In this document: piece after piece, positions 1-9,454 of the stretch
Position numbering within the stretch: the first letter of the stretch is position 1
Layout: every line of letters begins with the position of its first letter
Notes under the pieces: generated by a model
Databases searched by the model: none
Told to the model about the DNA's origin: nothing
Seen by the model: only the letters and a program-made list of their open reading frames with translations
Position numbers and translations under genes: made by a program
Assembly: GCA_002270565.1 (NCBI GenBank)
Contig: NQMI01000044.1
Coordinates: forward strand, 1 to 64,000
DNA: 64,000 nucleotides
From: Stenocarpella maydis
Lineage: Eukaryota; Ascomycota; Sordariomycetes; Diaporthales; Diaporthaceae
Direction of reading: 5' to 3'

Positions 1-43
1 AAAAAAAAAAATCATGCTCTCCCAGGCCTGACAGCTTTTGCAG

Positions 44-229
44 ATTGATCGATTCAGGGAACCACCGACCCAAGGCCTCATGTGCGACATCCTCTGGGCC
101 GACCCGCTCGAGGACTTTGGTCAGGAAAAGACTAATGATTATTTCCTGCACAACCACGTCAGAGGCTGCTCGTACTTCTTCTCATACCCGGCGGCATGCG
201 CCTTCCTAGAAAAGAACAACCTGCTGTAA
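44..229 (+). pseudogene. Calcineurin A catalytic subunit, exon 3 fragment on the wrong strand
   Basis: This is a 62-codon open stretch encoding the calcineurin A segment that begins [11 protein letters not shown] and ends FLEKNNLL, with [12 protein letters not shown] and GCSYFFSY in between. It is preceded by a normal intron end (CTGAC at 28-32, acceptor AG at 42-43). It is the direct continuation, in phase 0, of the calcineurin exon that ends at 297, but that exon lies on the minus strand. So the gene switches strand within about 70 bases. After codon LL the sequence becomes TAA plus a run of A and G, whereas calcineurin normally continues for another 150 or more residues through the end of the phosphatase, the calcineurin-B-binding helix, the calmodulin site and the autoinhibitory tail. 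Those parts are not in the window. The segment 1-229 therefore reads as inverted, either by misassembly at a contig end or by a real rearrangement. Identity is certain; the cause is not. Confidence 0.85.
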
Positions 230-296
230 AAAAAAAGGGGGGAGGGGGGTGGGGGAGGTGGTTCCGTCGACTGTTTGGGCGCATGGGACTGCTCAC

Positions 297-1162
297 ATTT
301 CGGATGTCGTCGAGGGTGTGCAGCTCGGGGCTCAGACCGCCATGGATACATAGGAACTGCTTGTTCATAACCGCAGCCAGAGGCAGCGAGCAAAAGGACT
401 CCATGCAAGCCTCGTACACGGCCTCGGAGTACTTGTGCTTGCATTCGAGCTTGAAGGTGAAGTAGTCTGTCAAGTGGCGACATTCGTGGTTTCCTCGGAG
501 CAGCCATAGTGTCTTTGGGTAGTGGATCTTCAACGACCAGAGGTACAGGACGCACTCGATACTGAAGTAGCCACGGTCGACGTAGTCGCCCAGGAAGAGG
601 TATCTCGTCTCGGCCGGGTCGCCCCCGACCTCGAAAAGCTTCATCAGGTCGTAGTATTGGCCGTGCACGTCACCACAGACCGTTATGGGAGCGTCCATCT
701 CGAGGAGGTTGGGCTCGGCACGCAGCAGCTCTGTGCCCTTCCTGATGATCCATAGCGCCTGTTCCTCGGTCAGACGGCCCTCCCTGTAGAAGTGCGACTT
801 CAGGAAGGCAATGTCGGGCTTTGACTGGGTGCTGTCCTCGAAGAATTGCTCGTCGGTGGGCTTGAGCATAGCCGGAGCTTGGACATCTGGGATTGAGGAG
901 CCGCGGCGGTCAGCGTGTGACGTGGTGCATGCTGTTTCTGGCTTGTGGCCGCGAGGTTTGGCGGGTGGGGTGGGCGGCAGGGAAACACGATACCTTTGCA
1001 GACCCTCTCCATGGTGCTGACTTGGCTGCCATCTTCCATCTGGTGGATGGAGAAGTCGATCTCGGGCAGGGGCTTCTTCTGCTGTATGGCGCGGATCGCA
1101 TTGTCGACCTGGGCATTGCGAGGGTCCTGAGAGCCCGGTGAGCCGGCGCCATCTGCGTCCAT
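297..1162 (-). CDS. cna1: Calcineurin A (PP2B) catalytic subunit, N-terminal exons 1-2
   Basis: This is the Ca2+/calmodulin-activated serine/threonine phosphatase that dephosphorylates the Crz1 transcription factor and other targets in stress, ion homeostasis and hyphal growth. Exon 1 runs 1162-994 (starting [10 protein letters not shown]) and exon 2 runs 886-297, joined by GTATCG...CCAG to give VCKDVQAPA. The metallophosphatase motifs are intact: GDVHG, GDYVDRG and RGNHE, followed by the family-typical [19 protein letters not shown]. Exon 2 ends DDIRN at a GTGAGC donor. The next exon, IDRFREPP, is found only on the plus strand at 44-229, so no contiguous gene can be read in this window. The start ATG follows a CT- and CAGA-rich leader. 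The family assignment is secure; whether the gene is intact in the organism cannot be told from here. Confidence 0.93.
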
Positions 1163-1421
1163 GGTGGGCGGCGAGGCGAGGCAGGCGAGGCGACGGGTCC
1201 GAGGCGTGGGCGAGGGCGAGGGACGGAGACGGGGCAAACCAGCAAAAGAGCTGTCCTTGGTCTCGGGTCTGGAGGCCGAAGGGTCCAGCAAAAGCACACG
1301 CCGCAGGACGAGGAAGGGCGGGAGGGTGCTTGTAATCAGCAAGCCGCCGCCGGAGCCTTGAGAAGAGAGTCACAAGAGGTGTAGGAGGCGAGGGGGGCGA
1401 GTTCGTGAGGTAGGGCTGAGA

Positions 1422-1448
1422 ACAGACAGACAGACAGACAGACAGACA
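1422..1448. repeat. (ACAG)n microsatellite
   Basis: About six tandem ACAG units lie in the upstream leader of calcineurin A. It is a simple repeat and likely to vary in length. Confidence 0.9.
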
Positions 1449-2000
1449 AACGAGCAAGACAGCTGGAAAATCGCAGCCCAGCCAGATGGGGTACTGCCGA
1501 ACGAGTGGAGCCCCGCCAGCGGCCCAGGGGACCTTTGGCCCTCTAATCCAGAGCTTACTTGGACCTTGCTTGGCGGCGGTATGGGCAAAAACAGCACGGG
1601 CTGACAGGGCACACACAGGGCACACGGCAGCACCCCCCCTCTTATCGGTGTGTGTGACTATGACCCTATCTGTGCAAGGCACACTGCCGACTTAGGTATA
1701 CCCTACCCCTCGCCTGCCCCAGCATTTGCCCCTTTCGCTCTCGGTTCCTCAATGGCCTTGCTTGCTCTTTCTGACCGTCTCTTGTCGACTTCCAACACCC
1801 GCCCTTGGCCTTGGGTCCTCTAGTCAGGGCTCTCTCAGGGTCGGGATGTCTCATTATCGCAGCTGAGGCACGTCCGCCCAGGCCCTGTGTTAGCACGCTA
1901 CTGAGCGAGATCCGGCAGACTAGCTGTTGCCCAGGAATACGAAGCCCCTATTCGAGGTGCCTGTATGTGCGATGGCCCAATCGGCCGGGAGCTCTACCAG

Positions 2001-2025
2001 TACCTATTCCTAGGTACCTAGGTAA
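2001..2025. repeat. Double TACCTAGGTA palindrome
   Basis: Two overlapping copies of CCTAGGTA (2009-2016 and 2017-2024) form an extended palindrome between genes. Related copies occur in many other non-coding stretches of the window and none was found as a cluster inside a gene. Confidence 0.7.
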
Positions 2026-2398
2026 TAAAAAAAGGGGTGCCGGATATCCAGCCCACTGGCGGAGCTACTTGCCCACCCCATTGCTTCGTACGCCCAGACG
2101 GTGTGTAGACTCGGACGACTATACTACACAAACACCCTTCAAAACACCCTTCAAAACACCTACATAGTCGGTACTGTCCGCTCTACTACATCATATAGCA
2201 GCCACCTAGCTAGGTATATCCAAGTTTGTCTTAGATCGCAGGCTGCCTCCCTTTTTCTTTCCTCTTCCCCTCCATCGCCGAGGACATGCACTCACCCCTC
2301 ATCCATCCCGCCTTGCCAAGGGCCCAAGGCAGCCTGGCCGTCTTCCTTCGCAGCCTCGCCTCGCCGGCCCCCTTTGCCCTCCAAAACCACAAACATAT

Positions 2399-4575
2399 CT
2401 AACCCACCACCTGGGCCAGCACCTCTTCCCGGGGAAAGTTCGAGTTTCGCCAGCGAGACACAAAATCGTCCATGTTGACTACAGACACATCACACAAATC
2501 AGTCTTCACATCTGGGGCAGTGGCTGCATGTATCCTCCAAGGGGGGTCTGCGCGTTGGCATGCCACGGGAAACTCACTGTAGCCACCGCAGATTCGTCTC
2601 AGCCCTGTGAAGGCGCTCCTGCCGTGCAGGACCCTGTGGTTGTTGAAGATGACCGTCGTCCCGGGCATCAGCTGGAACCGGTACTCCAGCTCCTTGCTTC
2701 TGAGTATCTCCTCCCAATGTGCGGCGGCGGCGTACCACTCCACGGTATACTTGTCGTCCGGGCTGTTGAGAGGCATCACTAAGACGCGAGGCCACGTCAG
2801 TGTCTGCGGCTGATGGATCATGATGTTGGCCGGAATGCCCTCGAAATCAGCCCTCGGCCAACTCGCTCGGATCAACTCGACTGGTGCCGGCTGGAGTCCT
2901 GTCTTCCGGGGTCTACTTACCACCTCGGTCGTCAGCGTTCCACCTGACCTTCCGCGCCCATTTGTCATAAAATCCGGCATCGAAAACAGGATAAAACTCT
3001 GGCGTGATGGTGACCCCCACGTTGCCACTCGCATGCCACGCAATCTTCCTCCGGGCCAACTGCCTGAAATGGGACCTGTTAGACTCACACAGCACTTTGG
3101 AAGCATGAATCCCGTCAACAAGTAACGACTCTCCTCCGGTAGCATCTGGCTCGCCTGGGGCCGGCGTATGGGACAGGAGATGAAAGGCTTGCAGGCCGGC
3201 CGGGTCAGTGAAATAAGTGGTGTCAGTATGCGCGGCCAAGGCGATATTGGTGTAAGCAGTGTCCGCCTTGGCCATGTCCGGGACGAAGTCGTAGAAGCCG
3301 CCGTAGTGTGTTTCCCTGATGGGCCCGATGCGCTCCAAAAGCTTCTTGGTGTGGATCGAGTCGTCGAACGGGGTTTGCTCGACAAACACGAGCCCATACT
3401 CCATCTAGAAGCAGAAGGGGTCAGACTAGTCCGACACGCTTCCGACGAGAGAGGCAGCCAACTCCCTACAATAAGGTCTGTCATCTTGCCCATGCCACCT
3501 TCAGAGTCCATAACTTCGGCATATGCCACCGTCGGTGGACTTTCTTTGATCTCGGTTCCCCATAGCCGCATCCTACGGAAGTCAGCAAGAATAGAGGTGA
3601 AGGCGAGCGGGTTCGCAGCGTACTCTCTGTCAGGCCTGGACTTCCTACGGTCCTCAAGATAGCGTCTGATAAAGTCCCAATCATAGAAGCTCTCGTGACT
3701 TTCATGAGTCCCTACGTGAGCAGATAAGAATGGCAAGCGTCTCAGTGATTCTGAGTTTCTGATGGCTCACAAGTGATCTTTACACCACGGTGCTCAAGCT
3801 GAACCACAAGTGGTGGCGGCGTGGGAAGGGGCGACTATATCAACCCATGTCAGATCATGCTCCGGGGTCGTGCCGGCTGCCAACTCACTGTGAAAATATC
3901 GAAGCTTCTCTGCATGGTTTCGGGGTTGACACACTTGGGGCAACGGCAATTGTCCCTGTCGAGATGAGCGTTGGCACTGCGGATTACGCCTGGACTCGTG
4001 GCTCACCTCAACCACGTATGGAGCCTGCGGTGTCATGTCAGCCGGGGCATGAATACAGAAAAGTAAGGATACATAATGGTAAAATCCAACACCGTTCATG
4101 GAGAATTTTCTTACAATATGTTGCGTGCTCCCTTTGCGGGGCTTCCGTCTTGTTGGTAAAATGAGATACCGAAGTTCGAGAACAGCGCCTTGTACGGAGC
4201 AACCCCGCCAGAGACATCGACTGCTTCCCTGAAGCCTTCTTGCTGGCGGTCATGGTCGAAATCGACCGGCTTCCGGCCTCTGGGGGTGGGCTTTCCCTTT
4301 TTCCTAGGCAACGAAGCAGGAGTCTCTCCATGTTGGGCGCCGGGTGGAAGCTGGGAGTTAAGCCGCCGGCCGGCCACCACCGCAAGAGCGCTGCATGATG
4401 CTGGGGAGAAAGCCGAGGAGCGCCACGCTGGTCCTTTCAAGGCGGATGAGACAGCCCTAGATCTCACGCATAGTCAGTGGGCGGGGCTATTGACACGACG
4501 TGCGGGTGTCCCAGCCCGCACCGCGTGGTAGCATAGCTCTCACCTGGTGCCCCGGCTGAGGATACGCGCTGCCAT
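2399..4575 (-). CDS. Trimethyllysine dioxygenase (carnitine biosynthesis)
   Basis: This Fe(II)/2-oxoglutarate oxygenase hydroxylates N6-trimethyllysine, the first step of carnitine synthesis. Nine exons give about 509 residues: 4575-4544, 4456-4115, 4024-4007 (only 18 nt), 3955-3889, 3834-3771, 3711-3470, 3404-2921, 2778-2578, 2478-2399. The N-terminus (MAARILSRGTRAVSSALKG) is rich in Arg, Ser and Ala and lacks acidic residues, as in a mitochondrial presequence. Next comes the zinc-ligand-like motif TWLRDNCRCPKC, with FYDWDF after it. The iron site is HTDTTYF (about residue 314) and the distal His of NNHRVLHGR (about 468). The C-terminus is GGYINMDDFVSRWR. Related gamma-butyrobetaine hydroxylase shares this fold, but the C-terminal INMDD..SRWR pattern fits the trimethyllysine enzyme. 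The start ATG at 4575 is the only one that joins in frame to exon 2. It is divergent from the asparaginase gene. Confidence 0.9.
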
Positions 4576-5322
4576 GGTCTCTCAAGGACTTCGAAATCTG
4601 GCCCTGATCCGATCGGGTGGACTGACTGCTTGCGGATGAAGAATACAAACAGTACAGATTCACGGTGGTTTTGCGCTGGACAGGGGCAGACCAGGCATAT
4701 GGATCGGTGTAAGCTGGCTGGTGCTGGAGGTTGTGGTGCGTGGTATAACCAGCTAACTACGGAGTAGTGCCTGGGACGTGAGGCGGAGTCGATTTATCGC
4801 AACCGAGAGCGTGACGATATTATTCTCACTGGGCGCCTCAGACCATTGGTATCCATCCGGTGTATGTTGTGCTCCATCTTGGCTTCTGCAGTTATTATCT
4901 AAAATGCTCCCCTGCCGCTATCGGATGTCTGGTGATCACCCAGACAGAATGCCCCGGATTGTCTTGTCCATGTGGATTCGACCGTCACCTGGGGAGTTGG
5001 GTTATTATGGGGTAATAGGCCAAAAATTTTGCCTCAGAAATACCGGCTAGCGACTCAAGTCCAACGATGAAAAGAAAAGGAACGGCCCGGTGCCCACCCA
5101 AGACGATGGCCCAGATCAACTCGTCTGTTCTCGTCTCCCTGAACCAGACCAGACCTATACCGTAGCCATCAAGATTATCACCTATAGAGGTAGTTTAGAC
5201 GTATAGCGCCTTGTCTCAAGCAGATATCAGCCCCATCAGCCACGGCTTGAAAAGAACCACCCCCCCCCACACCAAACGTCACACGAGAAGAGCAGGCTCG
5301 ACCGACACACCAGCACAGCACC
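4576..5322. promoter_or_regulatory. Shared divergent upstream region
   Basis: About 750 bp separate the start codons of the trimethyllysine dioxygenase (-) and asparaginase (+) genes, so both promoters lie here. I see no clear TATA box or named factor site; a C-run leader (ACCCCCCCCCAC, about 5260-5272) precedes the asparaginase start. Confidence 0.6.
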
Positions 5323-5986
5323 ATGGCCTCGGGGTACGTACACGCGCCCGCCGCCGACGGGGCCGACGCCAACTTCCCGGAGTCGCGCGTCCTGATCATC
5401 ATGACGGGCGGCACCATCTGCATGCAGCCGTCGGCGGACGGGCTGGTGCCCATGACGGGCTTCCTCGAGAACGCCATGGCGCCCCGGCCGACCTTCAACG
5501 ACGGCTCGCCGCCCGTCCGGCTCCACGCCTACAAGGGCGGCGAGAAGCTCACCCTCGAGAGCCTGAGGACCCCTCCCAGCTCCTACTCGCGCCACGTCCG
5601 GTACAGCATCCTCGAGTTCTCACCCCTGCTCGACTCCAGCTCCATCTCGTCTGTCGGCTGGACCGAGGTCGCCCTGACGGTCAAGGAGAACTACCACCTC
5701 TTTGATGGGTTCGTGGTTCTCCACGGGACGGACTCCTTGGCTTGTGAGTAGATGCTCTCTTCTTACGCGCGTGTCCCAGTGTAGCTTGCCTCATCAGTAC
5801 CTCTGGCCACGGTGCCCGTTTTAAGCTGGTCACCAGCCGTTTGTTGTGCACTGCTTGTCTGTTGGTGCTATCAACCCTCCGGGAAGTGCATGTATCACGG
5901 CTATACACGACATCGTCTGTCTCATTTTGACGGCAGCAATAGCACATGCAAGTCAACCTTGGGGCTTGGATGATATTCTTTGCAGA

Positions 5987-6019
<33 letters not shown>

Positions 6020-7683
6020 GGGCGAGGCTGAGGCTGTTGATGTGGTTGAGCTGGGATTTCTCGCGCAATCGCATCGAGCTCTCGGAGAATCACCTGCCTG
6101 GTTCGCATTGGTTGGTCTTCTCTATAACTTGGCCACACCCTCGTCCAGGAAATTTCCTCCGGGGGTGGGGGGGGGGGACCGCAGCTTCGTGTCCACATGT
6201 TGCAATTTGGATAACACCGGTGCTAACTAGGGAGACCAGATACCGCGTCGGCGTTGTCCTTTATGATGACAGATCTGGGAAAGCCAATCATCCTGACAGG
6301 CTCGCAAGCCTCGATCTTTGCTCTTCAATCCGATGCGGTGGACAATCTGCTAGGGTCCCTAATCATCGCCGGGACCTTTGTCATCCCTGAGGTTTGCCTA
6401 TTCTTCTCTCACACTCTCTTCCGCGGGAACAGGACGACAAAGGTCTCAGCATCTGCCTTCGAGGCCTTTGACAGCCCCAACTGTGAGCCTCTCGCAAAAG
6501 TGACCAGTCTCGGCGTCGATGTCAAGTGGTCACTGGTGCGCCGTCCCACGAGGATAGCCGAATTCCAGGTCACAAAGTACATAGACACAGCCCATGTGGC
6601 CTGTCTGCGTATCTTCCCTGGTATCAAGCCGGAGATGGTGGACTCTGTCTTGCGGGTCCCTAATCTCAAGGGCTTGATCCTGGAGACCTTCGGGATGGGC
6701 AACGCGCCAGGCGGCGTGGACGGCAGCCTGACCAAGGTTATCAAGGAGGCCGTCGAGAGAAAGATTGTCATCGTGAACGTGAGCCAGTGCACAAACGGAT
6801 TCGTCTCACCGCTCTACGCCCCCGGTTTCGCCCTGGGCCGCCTCGGTGTGGTCTTTGGCTACGATCTCACGACAGAGGCTGCTTTGACAAAGCTCTCGTA
6901 TCTGCTGGCCGTTGAGAACCTCTCATACTCGGACATCACCGCGCAGATGGCACATTCCATTCGTGGTGAAAGCAAGCAGCCCCATTCTCCTACCAGTCCC
7001 AACGCAAAGATTGGCTAACGTATGGTCCTAAAGTGACTGAGATGACAACACCAAGCTTCTCACACCCGGCCGGCACCTTGGACGCGCTCGTGAGCAGCCT
7101 CACGGCCGCCGAATCGGCCTTCACGGCGCTGGGCTATGCTATTCAGAGAGGCGACCTGCGGACCGTCCGCGAGTCTCTGGAGGGGGATGAGAGCAGCTAC
7201 CAGCTCCTGAAGATGGCAGACTACGCCGGGAATACAGCCTTGCACCTGGCTGCCATGTAAGTGACCCCCCTAGAAAACCAGCCAGTCACGCTCACTTCTT
7301 GAGCGGGTTCTCTGGCTCTGACTTGCATTCGGCCCGCCGCCACCGCAAAGCATTACCCGGTCGATGCGGCCCACGATATGCCCCACGATCTCTGCCACAT
7401 GTCTGATTTGCCCAAAGAAGACGATACTGACCCGAGAGCCTGCAGGAGCGCAAACGTGGAGATCTTACGAGAGCTGCTCACCCGTGGGGCCAGCGTGCAT
7501 GCGAGGAACTCGGCAAACAACACCCCGCTCTTCCTGGCCAGGAGGACGGCCAACAGGGAGTGCGTGGAGCTTCTCGAGGGCGCAGGAGGTCACCTGTGGA
7601 TGGACGAGAGGGCCCGCAGCGGAGCGTCGACACCAAGGACTGCCGACTTCCCCCTGAGCAGGCCAATGTCCCCAGGGATGTGA
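5323..7683 (+). CDS. Type I cytosolic L-asparaginase with C-terminal ankyrin repeats
   Basis: It hydrolyses L-asparagine to aspartate and ammonia. Four exons (5323-5743, 6240-6971, 7034-7256, 7446-7683) give about 537 residues. The N-terminal catalytic triad region is IIMTGGTICMQPS (about residues 25-37), followed by VVLHGTDSLAYTASALSF across the first splice and LTGSQ; the second half has ILETFGMGNAP and the SQCTNG loop. After LRGEMTE-like sequence (here IRGEMTE) come ankyrin units (DYAGNTALHLAAM and the unit with ARNSANNTPLFLA). This is the arrangement of the animal and fungal 60-kDa asparaginase/lysophospholipase family. No signal peptide is seen, so it is probably cytosolic. Two oddities: intron 1 is 496 bp, long for this window and carrying a GGCGAG repeat, and intron 2 is best explained as a GC-AG intron (GCAAGC at 6972). 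Confidence 0.92.
5991..6030. repeat. (GGCGAG)n hexanucleotide repeat inside asparaginase intron 1
   Basis: Six or so tandem GGCGAG units lie in the middle of the first intron, followed by degenerate GGCTGA copies. It would encode Gly-Glu or Arg-Ala repeats if translated but has no coding support. Confidence 0.9.
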
Positions 7684-9454
7684 TTTACAGCCCCCCGGGA
7701 CCATGTCCCCGTCGTTCAAGACCCACGCCGGGACCTTCATGGTGCCTTACTTCTTGGGCCCTGACAGCCATTGTTTGCCTTACACAACCTGGCTCAGCTC
7801 GGGCCAAGGTTGCGAGACGACCGTCACCTTACTCCCGACAGCCTGGTCGTGTAAATTTGCACAGGACGAGGCTATACGGTGGCTGCCCAAGGGGGGGAGG
7901 CCCCGCGTGTGGTCGGAAGTGCAGTATGCACCTGTCTGCATCGGAAACCGAATATTGGAGGGACCGCGTCGGGCGTGAACACTCGTTGGACCGCGGCACG
8001 GCGGGACAGGCTGGTAGATGTGTGACGGATGCGGTGATGAATGCGCTCGCGTGCGTTTGAGGACTCCCCGGGGGGTGGCAGCAGCTATTCGAGGCCAGAT
8101 ACGAGGTGGGGCCCAAAAGTCACAACCAACACCTCCGGGGCAGGCTTCCCAAAGCCTGCTCAAGCACTGCGTGAGAATGGGCGGTTCTCACCTGGTTGTC
8201 AAGAGCAGCAGCGCTGGGGTGAGAACCGGGACCGCCGCATGTGGTGAAGGCCGCAGAGCCTCAATTGGAACTGATAGGCTTTGGTAGACTAAGTTTGCAT
8301 AGAGTTCGGATGAAAGACCTTAGATTATTACCAAGGCGAGATATAGGGCGCTTACCATGACAGACTAGAGGTACCTCTGATCTGAGGCCGGTAGCTACTG
8401 TGTGTGTGCTCTGGCAGCCTCGAATGCTCTAGGTTGTTACTCACGATGCGTGGGACTCTCCCCAAGCCAGCCTGCCGCGACACAAGGCGGATTCTGACGT
8501 GGCGGACGATGCCAACGCCGATCAACTTTGTGTTCGAGGCGCACTCAAGTAGCATCGAGTACTCGGCCATGACACAGAATCATGTGTCTCGAAACCACAG
8601 CAGCCCGGCAGTCAAGCCGGACCAAGCCCGCCTTCACCTAGGTATGGTAAATAGCGGACCCCCGGACCGGATACGCTGGATTTTGCCGTGGTATAACAAG
8701 CTTTGGTTTTGACCCTTCATGGCAGCATAGAAAGCAACGGGGTAAGAGGACGAATGCCTGTAGAAAAGCACACACATGCATGCCCTTGGGCCCGCGTGTA
8801 TACGAACCGCCACCTAGCTAGCTGAATCCTACCAAGAGTCATCGGCCAGGCACCGATCCACGCAAGATGCTACCTAGGCTAGCCTACACTATGTACGCAC
8901 CCCAGAGGCACGTCTTACGATGCTACAGTGTGTCTTTGAGCCGGGTCATCAGGTGCGTGCTTTCTTGTTGCAAGGCTGGCTCGGCCTATCCCAGCAGAGA
9001 GGGGAATCTCACAAGGAATAAGAGAGGTGCGGGACTTACCGTCTGTATCCAGAGAGGGTGACTCTGATAAACCGCTGGGCCACTGAGCTCTTCTGCAGGC
9101 TGTATGGAATACAGTGCCACCTAACTTTTCTCCGCCACCCCTCCTCCCAGGCACTTACGCAGCGGTTCGGCCGCCTCTTTGCGGCCGTGGTTGTAGGTGC
9201 CTCATAGTATATATAGCCTTGAAAAGGTGTGGTTTCCTTTCTTTTTTCCCCCCCTCGCACCCTGGCTGGGAAAGTTTCTTTCTACATACCACTCCATATT
9301 TCCCAGGCCAGTCAAAACGGTTCTCTGGAGGCGTGCGCGTGAGGCTGGGGCATCTCGAGCTAGCAAAACCCAAGACCAAAGGTTTCCGCTCCTTTCTGGT
9401 CCCTTCACCGAGGCAGACTTGAATTGAACTGTCTTTGCCATAGCCTCACACGAG
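7684..9454. other. Intergenic region, about 1.8 kb
   Basis: There is no supported gene. Short open stretches show no protein-like composition or splice structure. The region holds three CCTAGGTA/CCTAGCTAGC palindromes (8635-8644, 8812-8822, 8871-8884) and, near 9230-9300, a CT-rich leader (CTTTTTTCCCCCCC) that probably belongs to the BCS1-like gene downstream. Confidence 0.6.

Larger units (their letters stand above)
1163..2398. other. Intergenic: calcineurin upstream region and 3' flank of trimethyllysine dioxygenase
   Basis: There is no convincing coding sequence. The part next to calcineurin is its leader and promoter, with a CAGA microsatellite. Further out there are two copies of a CTAGGTA palindrome (2001-2025, 2204-2216) and a short tandem repeat of CCCTTCAAAACA at about 2135-2160. 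Confidence 0.6.

Noticed and set aside
159..1682. A single 507-residue minus-strand frame covering the calcineurin region
   Set aside because: It begins far upstream of the true start and reads through both introns; only the parts 886-297 match calcineurin.
5946..6230. Open frame with Glu-Gly repeats
   Set aside because: It lies wholly inside the asparaginase intron and its coding look comes from the GGCGAG repeat.
6385..6435. Possible intron GTTTGC...AACAG in asparaginase
   Set aside because: The retained sequence PEVCLFF...LFRGNRTTK is conserved in the family and the frame is open.
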